Below the pieces are notes generated by a model that searched no databases, was not told the DNA's origin, and saw nothing but the letters and a program-made list of their open reading frames with translations. A program made the translations under genes and the position numbers. 64,000 bases of DNA from assembly GCF_030294945.1 (NCBI RefSeq), contig NZ_AP018448.1, forward strand, positions 2,418,001 through 2,482,000, written 5' to 3'. The first letter of the stretch is position 1. Each line of letters opens with the position of its first letter. This DNA comes from Streptomyces graminofaciens. GTDB lineage: Bacteria > Actinomycetota > Actinomycetes > Streptomycetales > Streptomycetaceae. Positions 42,121-51,715 of this stretch are shown piece after piece.

Positions 42121-44289
42121 ATGCAGCAAAAAATCTCGGCGCCGACGAACGTCGGCCCGATCGCAAGGCTGCTGAATCCCCGGTCCATCGCGATCCTCGG
42201 GATGTCAGCCAAGCAGGGATCCACCGGCCGTCACCTCCTGCGCGGTCTCGTGCAGGACGGATTCCCGGGCGACATCTATCTCGTCGGCCGTTCCGGCGGC
42301 GAAATCGACGGGCAGGGGGTGCTGACGAGTGTGGACGACCTGCCGCGGGGAGTGGACCTCGCCCTGATCACCGTGCCCGCCGACGGGGTCAGGGAAATGG
42401 TGGAGGCGTGCGTTTGCCGCGGTGTGGGCACCGGCATCGTCTACGCCTCCGGCTTCGCGGAGTTCGGCGATGCCGGCCGTGCCGAGCAGGCCGAGATCGC
42501 GCGGTTGGCCCGCGAGGGTGGCCTGTCTCTGGCCGGACCCAACGGCATTGGCAACACCAACTATGTCGATCGGCTGAGCACGATCTTCTTGCCGCAACCG
42601 CCCACGAAACAGCTCCCCGAGGGCACGACCGGTGCCCTCGCGGTGCTCGCGCAGAGCGGCGGGCTGATGGGCCTCATGACCCGAGGGCTGGAGGCCCGCG
42701 GTCTCCCGATCTCCTACCGGATCTCGACCGGCAACGAAGCAGGGCTCACCCTGGCCGACTACCTCGACCACCTAGCGGACGATCCGGCGACCGGCGGCTT
42801 CGTGGTCTACGCCGAGGACATCCGCGATCCGCAGGGCTTTCTGCGTGCGGTCCGGAAAGTCCGCTCCCGCGGCAAGTCGATCGTCCTGACACACGCCGGA
42901 CGCAGCGAGCGAGGACAGCAGGCAGCCGCCTCCCACACCGGGGCGCTCGCTGCGGACTACGGCGTGATGAGGACCCTCGTCACCAGGGCCGGAGCCTGTG
43001 TCGCCGAATCCCTCGACGAACTGCTGGACATCGCCGAGATCCTTGCACGCTACCCACAGCCGCCGACGGCGGGCATCGGGGTCTCCACAACGTCGGGAGC
43101 CTTCTGCGCGCTCGCCCTGGACACCCTCGGCCCCCTCGGGGCCGACGTGCCGAACCTGTCCCCTCACACGGTTCAGGCTCTCTCCGAGCGGATGCCCGCC
43201 TACATGAAGCCAGCCAACCCGCTCGACCTCGGGACCACCGTGGGCCCCGATCCCGAGTTGTACCACGACACGCTCGCCACCCTGCTCGCCGACGACCGGG
43301 TCGGCTCGGTCCTCCTCGCCGCCCCCTTCATCGACCCGGCCTCGAACCAGATCATGCTGGAACAGGTCACCCGAGCGGCGTCCGGTCAGCCCAAGCCTGT
43401 CATCGCCGCGCTGTTCGGCGATGTCGCACCGCTGCCGGACGACTTCCGGAGCTATGCCATCGCGCACGGCATGGTCGTCTCGACCTCGCCCGAGCGGATG
43501 ATGCGCGCGATGACGGCCGTCACCGAGTACGGCCGTTCCCTCGCCAGGGTCGTCGTCGACAGCGCGGAGTGTGAACTGCCGGATCCACTGAAGGAGTTGA
43601 CGCCCGGTCCGCAGGCGGAGTGGCTGGGGAAGAAGTTCGTGACGGCGGCCGGGGTACCCGTTCCGGACGGCGGACTGGCGACGACACTGGAGCAAGCCGT
43701 AGCCATCGCGGCCAAGGTGGGCTACCCGGTCGCGGCGAAGGCACAGGCCGCCGGCCTCCAGCACAAGACGGAGGCCGGCGGCCTGGTCCTGGACATCAAG
43801 GACGAGGCGTGGTTGCGCGCCGCCTGGACCCAGTTGACCGAACGAGTCGCCACTGCCGCTGTGACGGACTTCGACGGCATCCTCATCGAGGCCATGGCTT
43901 CCAAGGGCGTCGAGTTGATGGTCGGGGCAAAGCGGCACCCGACGTGGGGACCGGTCGTGATGGTCGGGCTCGGCGGCGTGTGGGTGGAGGCCATCGGCGA
44001 CGTACGGCTGATACCACCCGACCTGTCCGAGCCGGAGATCGTTCAGGAACTGCGCAGCTTGCGGTCGGCGAAGCTGCTCGGCGAGTTTCGAGGGTCTCCC
44101 GCAGCCGATCTGGCCGCCGTGGCGCGGATCGTGGCCCGGATCGGGCGGCTGATGATGGCGCGCGACGACATCGTCGAACTCGACATCAACCCACTGCTCG
44201 CGGCGCCCGACGGTGCCACCGCACTCGACGTGTTGATCGTGTGCGCACCGGAGAACGAGTCCATCCGCCAGGTGGTGAGCGAGGCATGA
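42121..44289 (+). CDS. ADP-forming acyl-CoA synthetase (fused alpha-beta, acetate-CoA ligase type)
   Basis: A 722-residue single-chain NDP-forming acyl-CoA synthetase: N-terminal CoA-binding domain (RSIAILGMSAKQGSTGRHLL), flavodoxin-like succinyl-CoA-synthetase domains with the phospho-histidine in AASHTGALAADYG (about His272), and a C-terminal ATP-grasp domain (KKFVTAAGVPVPDGG, LQHKTEAGGLVLDI, VELDINPLLAAPDG). It makes an acyl-CoA from acid, CoA and ATP (giving ADP) or runs in reverse to conserve ATP. The second ATG is chosen because AGGAG lies nine bases before it. Related enzymes serve ferulate and other aromatic acids. Its stop overlaps the next start (ATGA). Confidence 0.85.
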   Translation: MQQKISAPTNVGPIARLLNPRSIAILGMSAKQGSTGRHLLRGLVQDGFPGDIYLVGRSGGEIDGQGVLTSVDDLPRGVDLALITVPADGVREMVEACVCRGVGTGIVYASGFAEFGDAGRAEQAEIARLAREGGLSLAGPNGIGNTNYVDRLSTIFLPQPPTKQLPEGTTGALAVLAQSGGLMGLMTRGLEARGLPISYRISTGNEAGLTLADYLDHLADDPATGGFVVYAEDIRDPQGFLRAVRKVRSRGKSIVLTHAGRSERGQQAAASHTGALAADYGVMRTLVTRAGACVAESLDELLDIAEILARYPQPPTAGIGVSTTSGAFCALALDTLGPLGADVPNLSPHTVQALSERMPAYMKPANPLDLGTTVGPDPELYHDTLATLLADDRVGSVLLAAPFIDPASNQIMLEQVTRAASGQPKPVIAALFGDVAPLPDDFRSYAIAHGMVVSTSPERMMRAMTAVTEYGRSLARVVVDSAECELPDPLKELTPGPQAEWLGKKFVTAAGVPVPDGGLATTLEQAVAIAAKVGYPVAAKAQAAGLQHKTEAGGLVLDIKDEAWLRAAWTQLTERVATAAVTDFDGILIEAMASKGVELMVGAKRHPTWGPVVMVGLGGVWVEAIGDVRLIPPDLSEPEIVQELRSLRSAKLLGEFRGSPAADLAAVARIVARIGRLMMARDDIVELDINPLLAAPDGATALDVLIVCAPENESIRQVVSEA

Positions 44290-45659
44290 GCCAGAGCGGA
44301 ACTTCAACCCCGATCGCAGACGACTCCGCCGACGAGAGAAAGGCCCTGGATTACGTGCAGCAGGCGTACCGCCTTGCCGGGGACATCCCGGGCCTGCCCG
44401 ACGTGAGCGAGACATGGCGCCCGATGCGGGCCGCGGTGGTGGGCGCCGGGACCATGGGCGGCGGTATCGCCATGGCGCTGGCGAACGTGGGCATCCCGGT
44501 CGTGCTGATCGACCGCAGCACCGAGGACGTCCTAGGCGGCCTGGCGAAGATCAAGGCCACCTACGCGCACAGCGTGCGCAGCGGCCGCCTGAAGCAGTCC
44601 GCAGCGGACCGTCGGATGCGATCCATCACCACGGCGACCGACATCGCCGCCGTGGCACGGGCCGACATCGTCATCGAGGCCGTCTTCGAGGATCTACCGC
44701 TCAAACTCGACGTGTTCGGCGCCCTCGACCGGCACGCGAAGAAGGGGGCCATCCTGGGAACCAACACCTCGGCACTCGACATCGACGCCATCGCGGCCGC
44801 GACCAGTCGCCCCGAACAGGTCATCGGCACGCACTTCTTCAGCCCGGCGAACGTCATGCGCCTGCTCGAGGTCATCCCCGGCGCCAAGACGGCTCCTCTG
44901 GTCGAGGCCCGGGTGATGGCGCTCGGTCGCCTGCTGGGCAAGGTACCGGTCCGGGCCGGCAACCAGTACGGGTTCATCGGCAACGCCATGCTCCTGGACT
45001 ATCTCCGCCAGGCGGACTTCCTGCTCGAGGAGGGATCCTTCCCGAGCGAGGTCGACCGCGTGCTGAAGAAGTTCGGGCTCGCCATGGGGCCGTACACCAT
45101 GAGCGACATGTCGGGGCTCGGCGTACTCGCGGAGGTGAAGCGCAAGGAGATCCTGACGCGGACCGACGACCGCCGCCACGCCGACATCGCCCTGCTGCCG
45201 GTCGACCTGGGCCGGCTCGGCCAGAAGACCGGAGCCGGGTGGTACCGCTACGCCGAGGGCGACCGGACACCGCAACGCGACCCGGAGATGGACCGCCACA
45301 TCGTCGAGTACTCCGCGCGCACCGGGGTCCAGCGCCGGGCGATCAGCGACGAGGAGATCCTCAAGCGCTGCCTGTACGCCCTGGTGAACCGGGCGGCGTA
45401 TCTGCTGGAGCAGGGTGTCGCCGCCCGCCCCAGCGACATCGACCTCGTCTACGTCACCGGCTACGGCTTCCCCGCCCACAAGGGCGGCCTGCTGTACTGG
45501 GCCGACTCGATCGGCCTGGCCGACGTGCTGGCCGATGTCGAGCGCTTCCACGGACAGCACGGCGTGTGGTGGGAGCCGGCACCTCTGCTGGTGCGGCTCG
45601 GCCGCGCCGGAGCGACGTTCGCCAACCTGGATGCCGCTGCCGGCGGAGGGCAGTCATGA
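44286..45659 (+). CDS. 3-hydroxyacyl-CoA dehydrogenase
   Basis: A 457-residue NAD-dependent dehydrogenase similar to the dehydrogenase half of FadB/FadJ, but without a crotonase domain. The NAD motif is RAAVVGAGTMGGGIAMALAN; catalytic regions are IGTHFFSPANVMRLLEVIPG and AGNQYGFIGNAMLLDYLRQA. A second C-terminal 3HCDH domain (ILKRCLYALVNRAAYLLEQG, DLVYVTGYGFPAHKGGLLYW) completes it. It oxidises the 3-hydroxyacyl-CoA made by the crotonase in the same operon. Translationally coupled upstream, and overlapping the ATG of a truncated amidohydrolase downstream. Confidence 0.88.
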   Translation: MSQSGTSTPIADDSADERKALDYVQQAYRLAGDIPGLPDVSETWRPMRAAVVGAGTMGGGIAMALANVGIPVVLIDRSTEDVLGGLAKIKATYAHSVRSGRLKQSAADRRMRSITTATDIAAVARADIVIEAVFEDLPLKLDVFGALDRHAKKGAILGTNTSALDIDAIAAATSRPEQVIGTHFFSPANVMRLLEVIPGAKTAPLVEARVMALGRLLGKVPVRAGNQYGFIGNAMLLDYLRQADFLLEEGSFPSEVDRVLKKFGLAMGPYTMSDMSGLGVLAEVKRKEILTRTDDRRHADIALLPVDLGRLGQKTGAGWYRYAEGDRTPQRDPEMDRHIVEYSARTGVQRRAISDEEILKRCLYALVNRAAYLLEQGVAARPSDIDLVYVTGYGFPAHKGGLLYWADSIGLADVLADVERFHGQHGVWWEPAPLLVRLGRAGATFANLDAAAGGGQS

Positions 45660-45800
45660 CCGTCTAGCGACCCGCGATCGACCTCGACGTCATAAGCGCG
45701 ATCGACATGCACACCCACGTCCACGCCTCCGTCAAGGCACCCGCGCCGGAGCCGGACGAGGACCGCGCCGCGATGGCGAAGTACCGGAGTACGGCGACAG
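45656..45800 (+). pseudogene. Amidohydrolase N-terminal stub with early stop
   Basis: An ATG overlapping the previous stop starts MTV and then meets TAG. The same frame continues RPAIDLDVISAIDMHTHVHA, the metal-binding HxH opening of an amidohydrolase, and runs to AMAKY, after which it is unrelated. Both a nonsense codon and a truncation have removed the gene. It was once the fourth gene of the operon, perhaps a decarboxylase or hydrolase of a ring acid. Confidence 0.65.
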
Positions 45801-45901
45801 GGCTGGGCCCCAACCGCCCGCAAGCGAAGCGTGCTGCCACCGCAGACAGGCGTCCTTGATGTTCCAGGACGATGTGCGAGCAGTTGGAAGCAAAAAGGAA
45901 C

Positions 45902-48176
45902 GTGACCATCCAGATATCGGATGTGGGGAATCTGCCCGCGACCCTGACCACGTTTGTGGGCAGGCGCCGGGACCTCGCCGAAGTGCGCCGCCGTCTGGGG
46001 ACGGCGCGGCTGTTGACGCTCACCGGTATGGGCGGGGTGGGCAAGACGCGGCTGGCGCTGGAGGTGGCGGCCGCGTCGGCGGCGGACTTCGCGGACGGGG
46101 TGTGGCTGGTGGATCTGGCGCCGGTACGGGACCCGTCGCTGGTGGCGAACGCCACGGCAACCGCGCTGGGGGTGCCGGACCTGGGCACCAGGCCGGTCAT
46201 CGACCAGCTCGTCGGCCATCTCCGCCACCGCGGTCCGCTGATGGTTGGACAACTGCGAGCACCTCGTCGACGCGTGCGCCGAGCTGGCACATGCGCTGCT
46301 GTCGGCCTCCCCCGGGCTGCGCATTCTGACGACGAGCCGCCGGGCGGTGGGAATCTACGGCGAACATGTCTTCGCCGTACCTCCGCTGGCGCCGGATGAC
46401 GCGGTGGAACTGCTGCGGGACCGGGCCACCGCCGTGCGCCCGGAGTTCCAGGTCACCGACGGCAACCGCGCGCAGGTCCTCCGGTTGCGCGAGGGCCTGG
46501 ACACGCTGCCGCTGGCCATCGAACTGGCCGCGTCCCGGCTGCGGTCCCTGACCGTCGACGAGGCGGTGAACCGCCTGGAGGACCGCTTCGGGCTGCTCGC
46601 GAGCGGCAGCCGGGTCGCCCGGCCGTATCAGCGGACGCTGCGCGCGCTGATCGACTGGAGCCACGAATTGTGCACCCCCGCGGAGCGGCTGCTGTGGAGC
46701 CGGCTGTCGGTCTTCGCCGGCGACTTCGGCCTGGAGGCGGCCGAGGCCGTCTGTGCGGGCGTCGGCATCGGCCGGGACGAGGTGCTCGATCTGCTCGACC
46801 AACTGGTCGTCCAGTCCCTCGTCCTGCCCTGCGAGCGCGAGGCCCTGCCGCGCTACCGACTGCTGGAGACCATCCGCCAGTACGGGCGTGAGCGGCTCGC
46901 CGAGTCCGGCCAGGAGCAGCGGATGCTGCGGCGGCACCACGATTTCTACCTGGGCATCGCCGAGCGTATCGCCGACGGCTGGTTCGGCCCCGGCCAGCAG
47001 GAGGGCCTGGCCCGGTTGCGTGCCGAGTACGCCAATCTGCGTGCGGCGCTGGTCCGGGGCGGCGACCCGCAGGCCACTCTGGCGCTGGCCGCCGCATTGC
47101 GTTTCCACTGGTGCGAGGGCGGCTTCCTCGGTGAGGGACGCCGCTGGCTCGACCACGCACTCGCCGCCGCACCCGAACCCGGCCCGGACCGGGCCAGGGC
47201 GCTGTGGGTCGCCGCCTGGGTGGCGGTGCTGCAGCGCGATCACGCTGCGGCGTACCAGTGGCTGGACGAGGCCGCGGAACTAAGCGAGCGGCTGGATGAT
47301 CGGGTGGTGTGCGCGCACGTCCAGAGCCTGCGTGGCACGTTGGCGTTGTTCAGCGGCCGGCTGGAGGAGGCCGTGTCCTTGTTGGAGGAGGCAGTGGCCG
47401 CCCATATGGGGACAGGCGAGGAGATCGGGGCGGTCTACGCACTGATTCAGATGGCAACCGCCCAGTCCCACCTCGGAGATCCGCGCACCACAGAGACCTG
47501 CAGGCAGGCGGTCACCCTGGCCGAGGCGCATGACGACCGGTTGGTCCGCGCGCATGCGCAGTGGACGCTCGGCTACGACGCCTGGAGGCGCGGCGACCTG
47601 GCGGAGGCCGCAGTCCTGATCCGGACCGCGCTGGAGAACGAGCAGGGCTTCAACGACTACGTCAGGGTCGCACTGATGCTGGAGCAGCTCGCCTGGGTCA
47701 CCGCCGTGGACGGTAACCACCAGCAGGCGGGACGGCTGCTGGGTGCCGCGCGTGCCCTGTGGCGGGACATCGACACCCCTGTCTGCGCCTTCGGCCCGCA
47801 CATGGCCGAACAACACGCCCAGTGCGAGGAAGACATCGTAGGGGCCCTGGGCCTGGCAGCGTACGAGCATGCCCTCGCGGAGGGCGGGCGCCACCGCGGC
47901 CCCGACGAGGCCATCGCCTACGCCCTGCGCACCGAATCCGAACCCACCGCCACGGCCCCCGCCCCGAGCCTGCTGACACCCCGGGAGCGGGAAGTGGCCG
48001 CGCTGGTCGCCAAGGGCATGAGCAACCAGCAGATCGCCTCCGCGCTCCGACGTTCACCACGCACGATCGGCGGCCACGTCGAGAACATCCTGGCCAAGCT
48101 CGGCTTCAGTTCCCGTGCCCGGATCGCGTCCTGGTGGACAGCGAACCAGGCACCCACCCGTAGGACAACCCCGTAG
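45902..48176 (+). pseudogene. ATPase-LuxR (AfsR/LAL-like) regulator with a frameshift
   Basis: A large regulator of about 758 residues if repaired. It has an N-terminal NB-ARC-like ATPase with Walker A (LTGMGGVGKTRLALEVA), a TPR-rich middle, and a C-terminal LuxR helix-turn-helix (LTPREREVAALVAKGMSNQQ, then IASALRRSPRTIGGHVENIL). At about 46243 the expected VLDNCEHLVDAC is split: one base is missing, so the first frame ends in arginine-rich nonsense and the rest is open from MDNCEHLVDACAELAHALL. A true mutation or a sequence error; if real, only a Walker-A-less fragment might be made. GTG start behind AAAAAGGAAC, by alignment with the intact paralog at 52.5-54.7 kb. A strong GC hairpin follows it. 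Confidence 0.8.
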
Positions 48177-48181
48177 AAATA

Positions 48182-48211
48182 CCCGGGCCCGGGGCGGGGC
48201 CCGGGCCCGGG
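48182..48211 (+). terminator. GC-rich terminator hairpin after the ATPase-LuxR gene
   Basis: CCCGGGCCC repeated in inverted form around a short G-rich loop, a few bases after the stop codon. Confidence 0.65.
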
Positions 48212-48494
48212 AGAAGTACCCATGGCGTCGGAGCAGAGCCCTCGACGAGCCTTTCGGCATGACGCACAGCAAGGCGCGCCCTCCTGCGCCGCAGGCCTTG
48301 GACCCGCACTCAGCCCGACCGATGTGCGTCACCGCTTCCATGCCCCGTCGCACGCGGCACCCGGAAGAGACAGCCGGCCGGCCCCGCCAGCAGTGCGTGA
48401 GCGGCCCGCGCCGGCATGACGGTCAACGCCAAGATCGGCAACCGACGCACGCTGCGATCCAGCCGATGGGTCGCTCATGACAAAAGGAGCTCAC

Positions 48495-50423
48495 GTGACA
48501 ACCGAGATGCGGGATGGACTTCCCCGGAGATCATTTATCGCCGCCATGGTGGCCGCCGGCGTGGTGGCCGGCGGCCTGGTGGTTGTCGGCGCCCCCAGCG
48601 CCAGCGCCGCGACCGACGCGACCATCACCTGGCGCAACACCAGTGAGCCCGCCGACGCCCGGAACGGCTACGCCGCCCTGATCAACGCCATCAAAGCGGC
48701 AATCAGGGCCGGCAGGGTCCGCTCGGAAGACAGCGCCCCACTCGTCGACGTCACCGACAGCGCCGGCACCACCTACATCACCATCGACCTGCACGCCGAG
48801 GACAGGCCCGAGTTCATCCGGGTGATCATGCGCCGGGAGAACTCCTACGTCATGGGCTGGTTCCAGGGCACCGAGAACGGCGTCGGCAACGTGGTGCTCG
48901 GCGACTTCTTCCCGCTGGAGGCCGGCCTGCAGAACGGCCAGGGGGGGATACCACAAGGCAGGCCGGCCGGCACCCTCAGCGCGAGCGACCCGGGCAGCAG
49001 GACGAACACCCGGTTCGACACGCTCGCCGGATACGACGCGCTGAGCGGACAGGGAGCCCGCCGCGACGGCATGCAGATCAGTCCCGCCAGCCTCAACAAC
49101 GCCGTGCTGCAACTCCAGACCGGTGATTCGGTGCCGGTGGCGAACGCGGCGCCGGCGATCCTTCAGGTGATCGTGGCATTGGCCGAAGGCAATCGGTACC
49201 GGGATCAAGCGACTGCGACCGCGACGGCGTTCGGACAGGGGGTGCCCTTCACTCTCACCGCACAACACATCGCGCAGCACAACAGCTGGTCCGTCCTGAG
49301 CACGGCGTTCCTTGGCGCGGTTGTCGCGGGTGCCATCCTCCTCTCGGCTCCCATCGAGGTCGGCGCCGTCGTCTTCGCGACCACGTATGCCGTCGCGCAA
49401 GTACTCATGACGGCCAAGCACTCGAACCTGAACACCAAGGGCAGGCACCTCACGGTCGTGACCGACAACGTGCTGCATGTCCAGCCCAACGAATTCGGCG
49501 ACTACCCGACCGTGCAGGCCGCGATCGACGCCGCCCCCACGGACGGGGTCCAGCGCACCATCTACCTCGCCAAGGGCACTTACAATGAGGTGATCACCGT
49601 CCCGACGGGCACGCGAGACCTGTTCATCAAGGGTGCCACCGGCAACGCCGCCGACGTCGTCATCACCGGCGACCGGGCGCACGGGATGATCAACCCCGCG
49701 ACCGGCGCACCGTACGGCACCGAGGGCAGCGCCGTGGCCACGTTCAAGGCGCCCGGCATCACTGTCGCCAACCTCACGATCCAGAACACGTTCGACCCCA
49801 AAGCCCACCCGGAGATCAGCCCCTACGACACCCAGGCCGTCGCGGTGGCGGCAAAGGGCGACCGGCAGACCTTCACCCAGTGCCGGATCATCGGCCGCCA
49901 AGACACGATCCTGGTCAAGGCGCCGGTGGCCACCGGCCAGTACCGGCAGTACTTCGTCGGCTGCTACATCGAGGGCGCGATCGACTTCATCTTCGGCAAC
50001 GCCACCGCGGTGATCGACCGGTGCAACATCGCCCTGCGCAACTGGGTCGGCGGCACGGTGCTGGCGCCGAACACGGACCAGAGCAAGACGTACGGCATCC
50101 TGATCACCGGCAGCACGATCTACACCAACGGCGTGCCGGCGAACACGATGTACCTCGGCCGGCCCTGGCACAACGGGTCGACCGTCTCGCCCCAGGCGGT
50201 GATCCGCAACACCGTGGTGAACTCGGGCATCACCGCAGCGCACCCTTGGACCGACATGACCACCGACTACTCCTGGACGCAGGCCCGGTTCAAGGAGTAC
50301 AAGAACACCGGCGCCGGTGCCGGTGTCGGGGCGAACGCCCCCCAGATGTCCGACTCCGAGGCCGCCAATTACACCGGCCAGAAGTACCTGGCCGGCACCG
50401 ACGGATGGAACCCGATCTGGTGA
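48495..50423 (+). CDS. Exported fusion of a ribosome-inactivating-protein domain and a pectin methylesterase
   Basis: A 642-residue two-domain exported protein. The start is the GTG behind AAAGGAGCTCAC; an in-frame ATG six codons earlier overlaps that ribosome site. Twin-arginine signal peptide LPRRSFIAAMVAAG..., cut near ASAA. Residues about 45-305 match the rRNA N-glycosidase fold of ricin A: active-site Tyr118 in ENSYVMGWFQG, the Glu231-x-x-Arg234 pair in LAEGNRYRDQA, Trp265 in HNSWSVLSTAF, and the hydrophobic C-terminal segment. Residues about 325-640 are a CE8 pectinesterase: YPTVQAAIDAAP, Gln447 in DTQAVAVAA, Asp470 in GRQDTIL, Asp497 in GAIDFIFGNAT, Arg556 in YLGRPWHNG. The first domain could depurinate ribosomal RNA; the second demethylates pectin. 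The ricin Tyr123 position looks like Phe. Flanked by ATPase-LuxR regulators and followed by a terminator. Confidence 0.85.
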   Translation: MTTEMRDGLPRRSFIAAMVAAGVVAGGLVVVGAPSASAATDATITWRNTSEPADARNGYAALINAIKAAIRAGRVRSEDSAPLVDVTDSAGTTYITIDLHAEDRPEFIRVIMRRENSYVMGWFQGTENGVGNVVLGDFFPLEAGLQNGQGGIPQGRPAGTLSASDPGSRTNTRFDTLAGYDALSGQGARRDGMQISPASLNNAVLQLQTGDSVPVANAAPAILQVIVALAEGNRYRDQATATATAFGQGVPFTLTAQHIAQHNSWSVLSTAFLGAVVAGAILLSAPIEVGAVVFATTYAVAQVLMTAKHSNLNTKGRHLTVVTDNVLHVQPNEFGDYPTVQAAIDAAPTDGVQRTIYLAKGTYNEVITVPTGTRDLFIKGATGNAADVVITGDRAHGMINPATGAPYGTEGSAVATFKAPGITVANLTIQNTFDPKAHPEISPYDTQAVAVAAKGDRQTFTQCRIIGRQDTILVKAPVATGQYRQYFVGCYIEGAIDFIFGNATAVIDRCNIALRNWVGGTVLAPNTDQSKTYGILITGSTIYTNGVPANTMYLGRPWHNGSTVSPQAVIRNTVVNSGITAAHPWTDMTTDYSWTQARFKEYKNTGAGAGVGANAPQMSDSEAANYTGQKYLAGTDGWNPIW

Positions 50424-50490
50424 CCGCAGCCGAGGTGACAGGCGGACTGCCCACCGGCGACGACCCAGCCCTGGCGGCGGGGTGAGCCAT

Positions 50491-50527
50491 GGCGGGGCCG
50501 GGACAGCACGACTGTCCCGGCCCCGCC
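50491..50527 (+). terminator. Strong terminator hairpin after the RIP-pectinesterase gene
   Basis: A 16-base perfect stem (GGCGGGGCCGGGACAG with its complement) around the loop CACGA, about 65 bases after the stop. Confidence 0.8.
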
Positions 50528-50710
50528 GCTGCGTAATCCGCAAGCGTCATGGACCAGATTCTTGCGCGGCGGCTGCCAAACCTCCTCGACATACTCGGCG
50601 GACCCGACGGTTCGTTCGTGCGCTGCTGCACCGAGGCAGGAGGAAGACCATCTCCGGCCACGGATCGCCGCGCACGGCCCCGAGGAGCACGCCACGGTGG
50701 CGCGGGCCGT

Positions 50711-51715
50711 TCAGGCCCGGCCGTGCGCCTGCTGGGAGCGCCGCGCGAGGGAGTCGATGGCCACGGCGGCGAGCAGCACACCACCCGTGATCACGAACTG
50801 GACGGCCACCGGGGTGTCCGTGAGGGCCATGCCGGAGGCGATCGACTGGATGACCAGCATGCCGAGCAGCGCGGACCGGGTATTGCCGCGCCCGCCGAAC
50901 AGGCTGGTGCCGCCGATCAGGGCAGCGGGGATGGCGTTGAGCAGCAGGGTGCCGGAGCCCGGGCTCGCGGTTACCAGGTTGGTCCGCGAGGCCAGGAACA
51001 GTCCCCCGATCGCGGCCATCGTGGCCGACACCACCAGGACCGACAGCCGGATCCGCCGCACCCCGACGCCGGCCTGGCGGGCCGCCTCGACCCCGCCGCC
51101 GATGGCGTAGATCTTCCGCCCGTACGGCGTGCGGCGCAGCACGTAGTCCAGGCCGGCGACGACGAGGAGGATCAGAAGGGCGAGCGGCAGGCCCAGGAAC
51201 CGCTTGAGCACCCAGGCGGCCACGAAATTGATCAGCGCGAGGACGCCCGTGCGTACCCAGATCTCGCGGATCGGCCGGCACGGCATCCCGGCGGCCCTGC
51301 GGCGGCGGTTGTCGTGGTGGGCGGTGAGGAAGTAGGTGGCCGTGCCGAGCGCCGCCAGGCCGTACGCGACGGCTGGATCGGTAAGTAGTAGTTGGTCAGC
51401 TGACCGACCAGGCCCGATTCGTCGAGGTTGACAGAGCTGCTCGACCCGAGGACGTAGAGCATCAGGCCGTACCAGCTCAGCAGTCCCGCGAGGGTGACGA
51501 CGAACGCGGGCACCCCGAGTCTGGTGTAGAAGAACCCCTGGACGGTCCCGATCGCCGCGCCGGTGAGCACCGCGGCGATGACGGCGAGCCATTCCGGCAC
51601 GCCGCGGTTCACGCTCAGTACGGCGAACACGACCGCCGCGAGGCCGCTGACCGAGCCGACCGACAGGTCGATCTCGCCGATCAGCAGCACGAAGACCGCA
51701 GCGGGGTTGGGAGCG
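50711..51715 (-). pseudogene. Sugar ABC transporter permease relic (ribose/xylose type)
   Basis: Read in two frames, most of a BPD_transp_2 permease is visible: VLLIGEIDLSVGSVSGLAAV, GFFYTRLGVPAFVVTLAGLL, then (other frame) LPLALLILLVVAGLDYVLRR, TPYGRKIYAIGGGVEAARQA and GGTSLFGGRGNTRSALLGML, ending RRSQQAHGRA. The first membrane helices are missing and a frameshift near 51400 splits it. Its 5' side is joined to a relic of an ATPase-LuxR gene. ATP-binding and sugar-binding partner genes are absent, so it is not a working transporter. It may once have imported sugars released by the nearby pectin enzyme. Confidence 0.75.

Noticed and set aside
48531..50543. Long open frame (about 670 codons) antisense to the RIP-pectinesterase gene
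   Set aside because: Composition is dominated by G, R, V, D and H with no motif; it mirrors the third-position GC of the real gene on the other strand.
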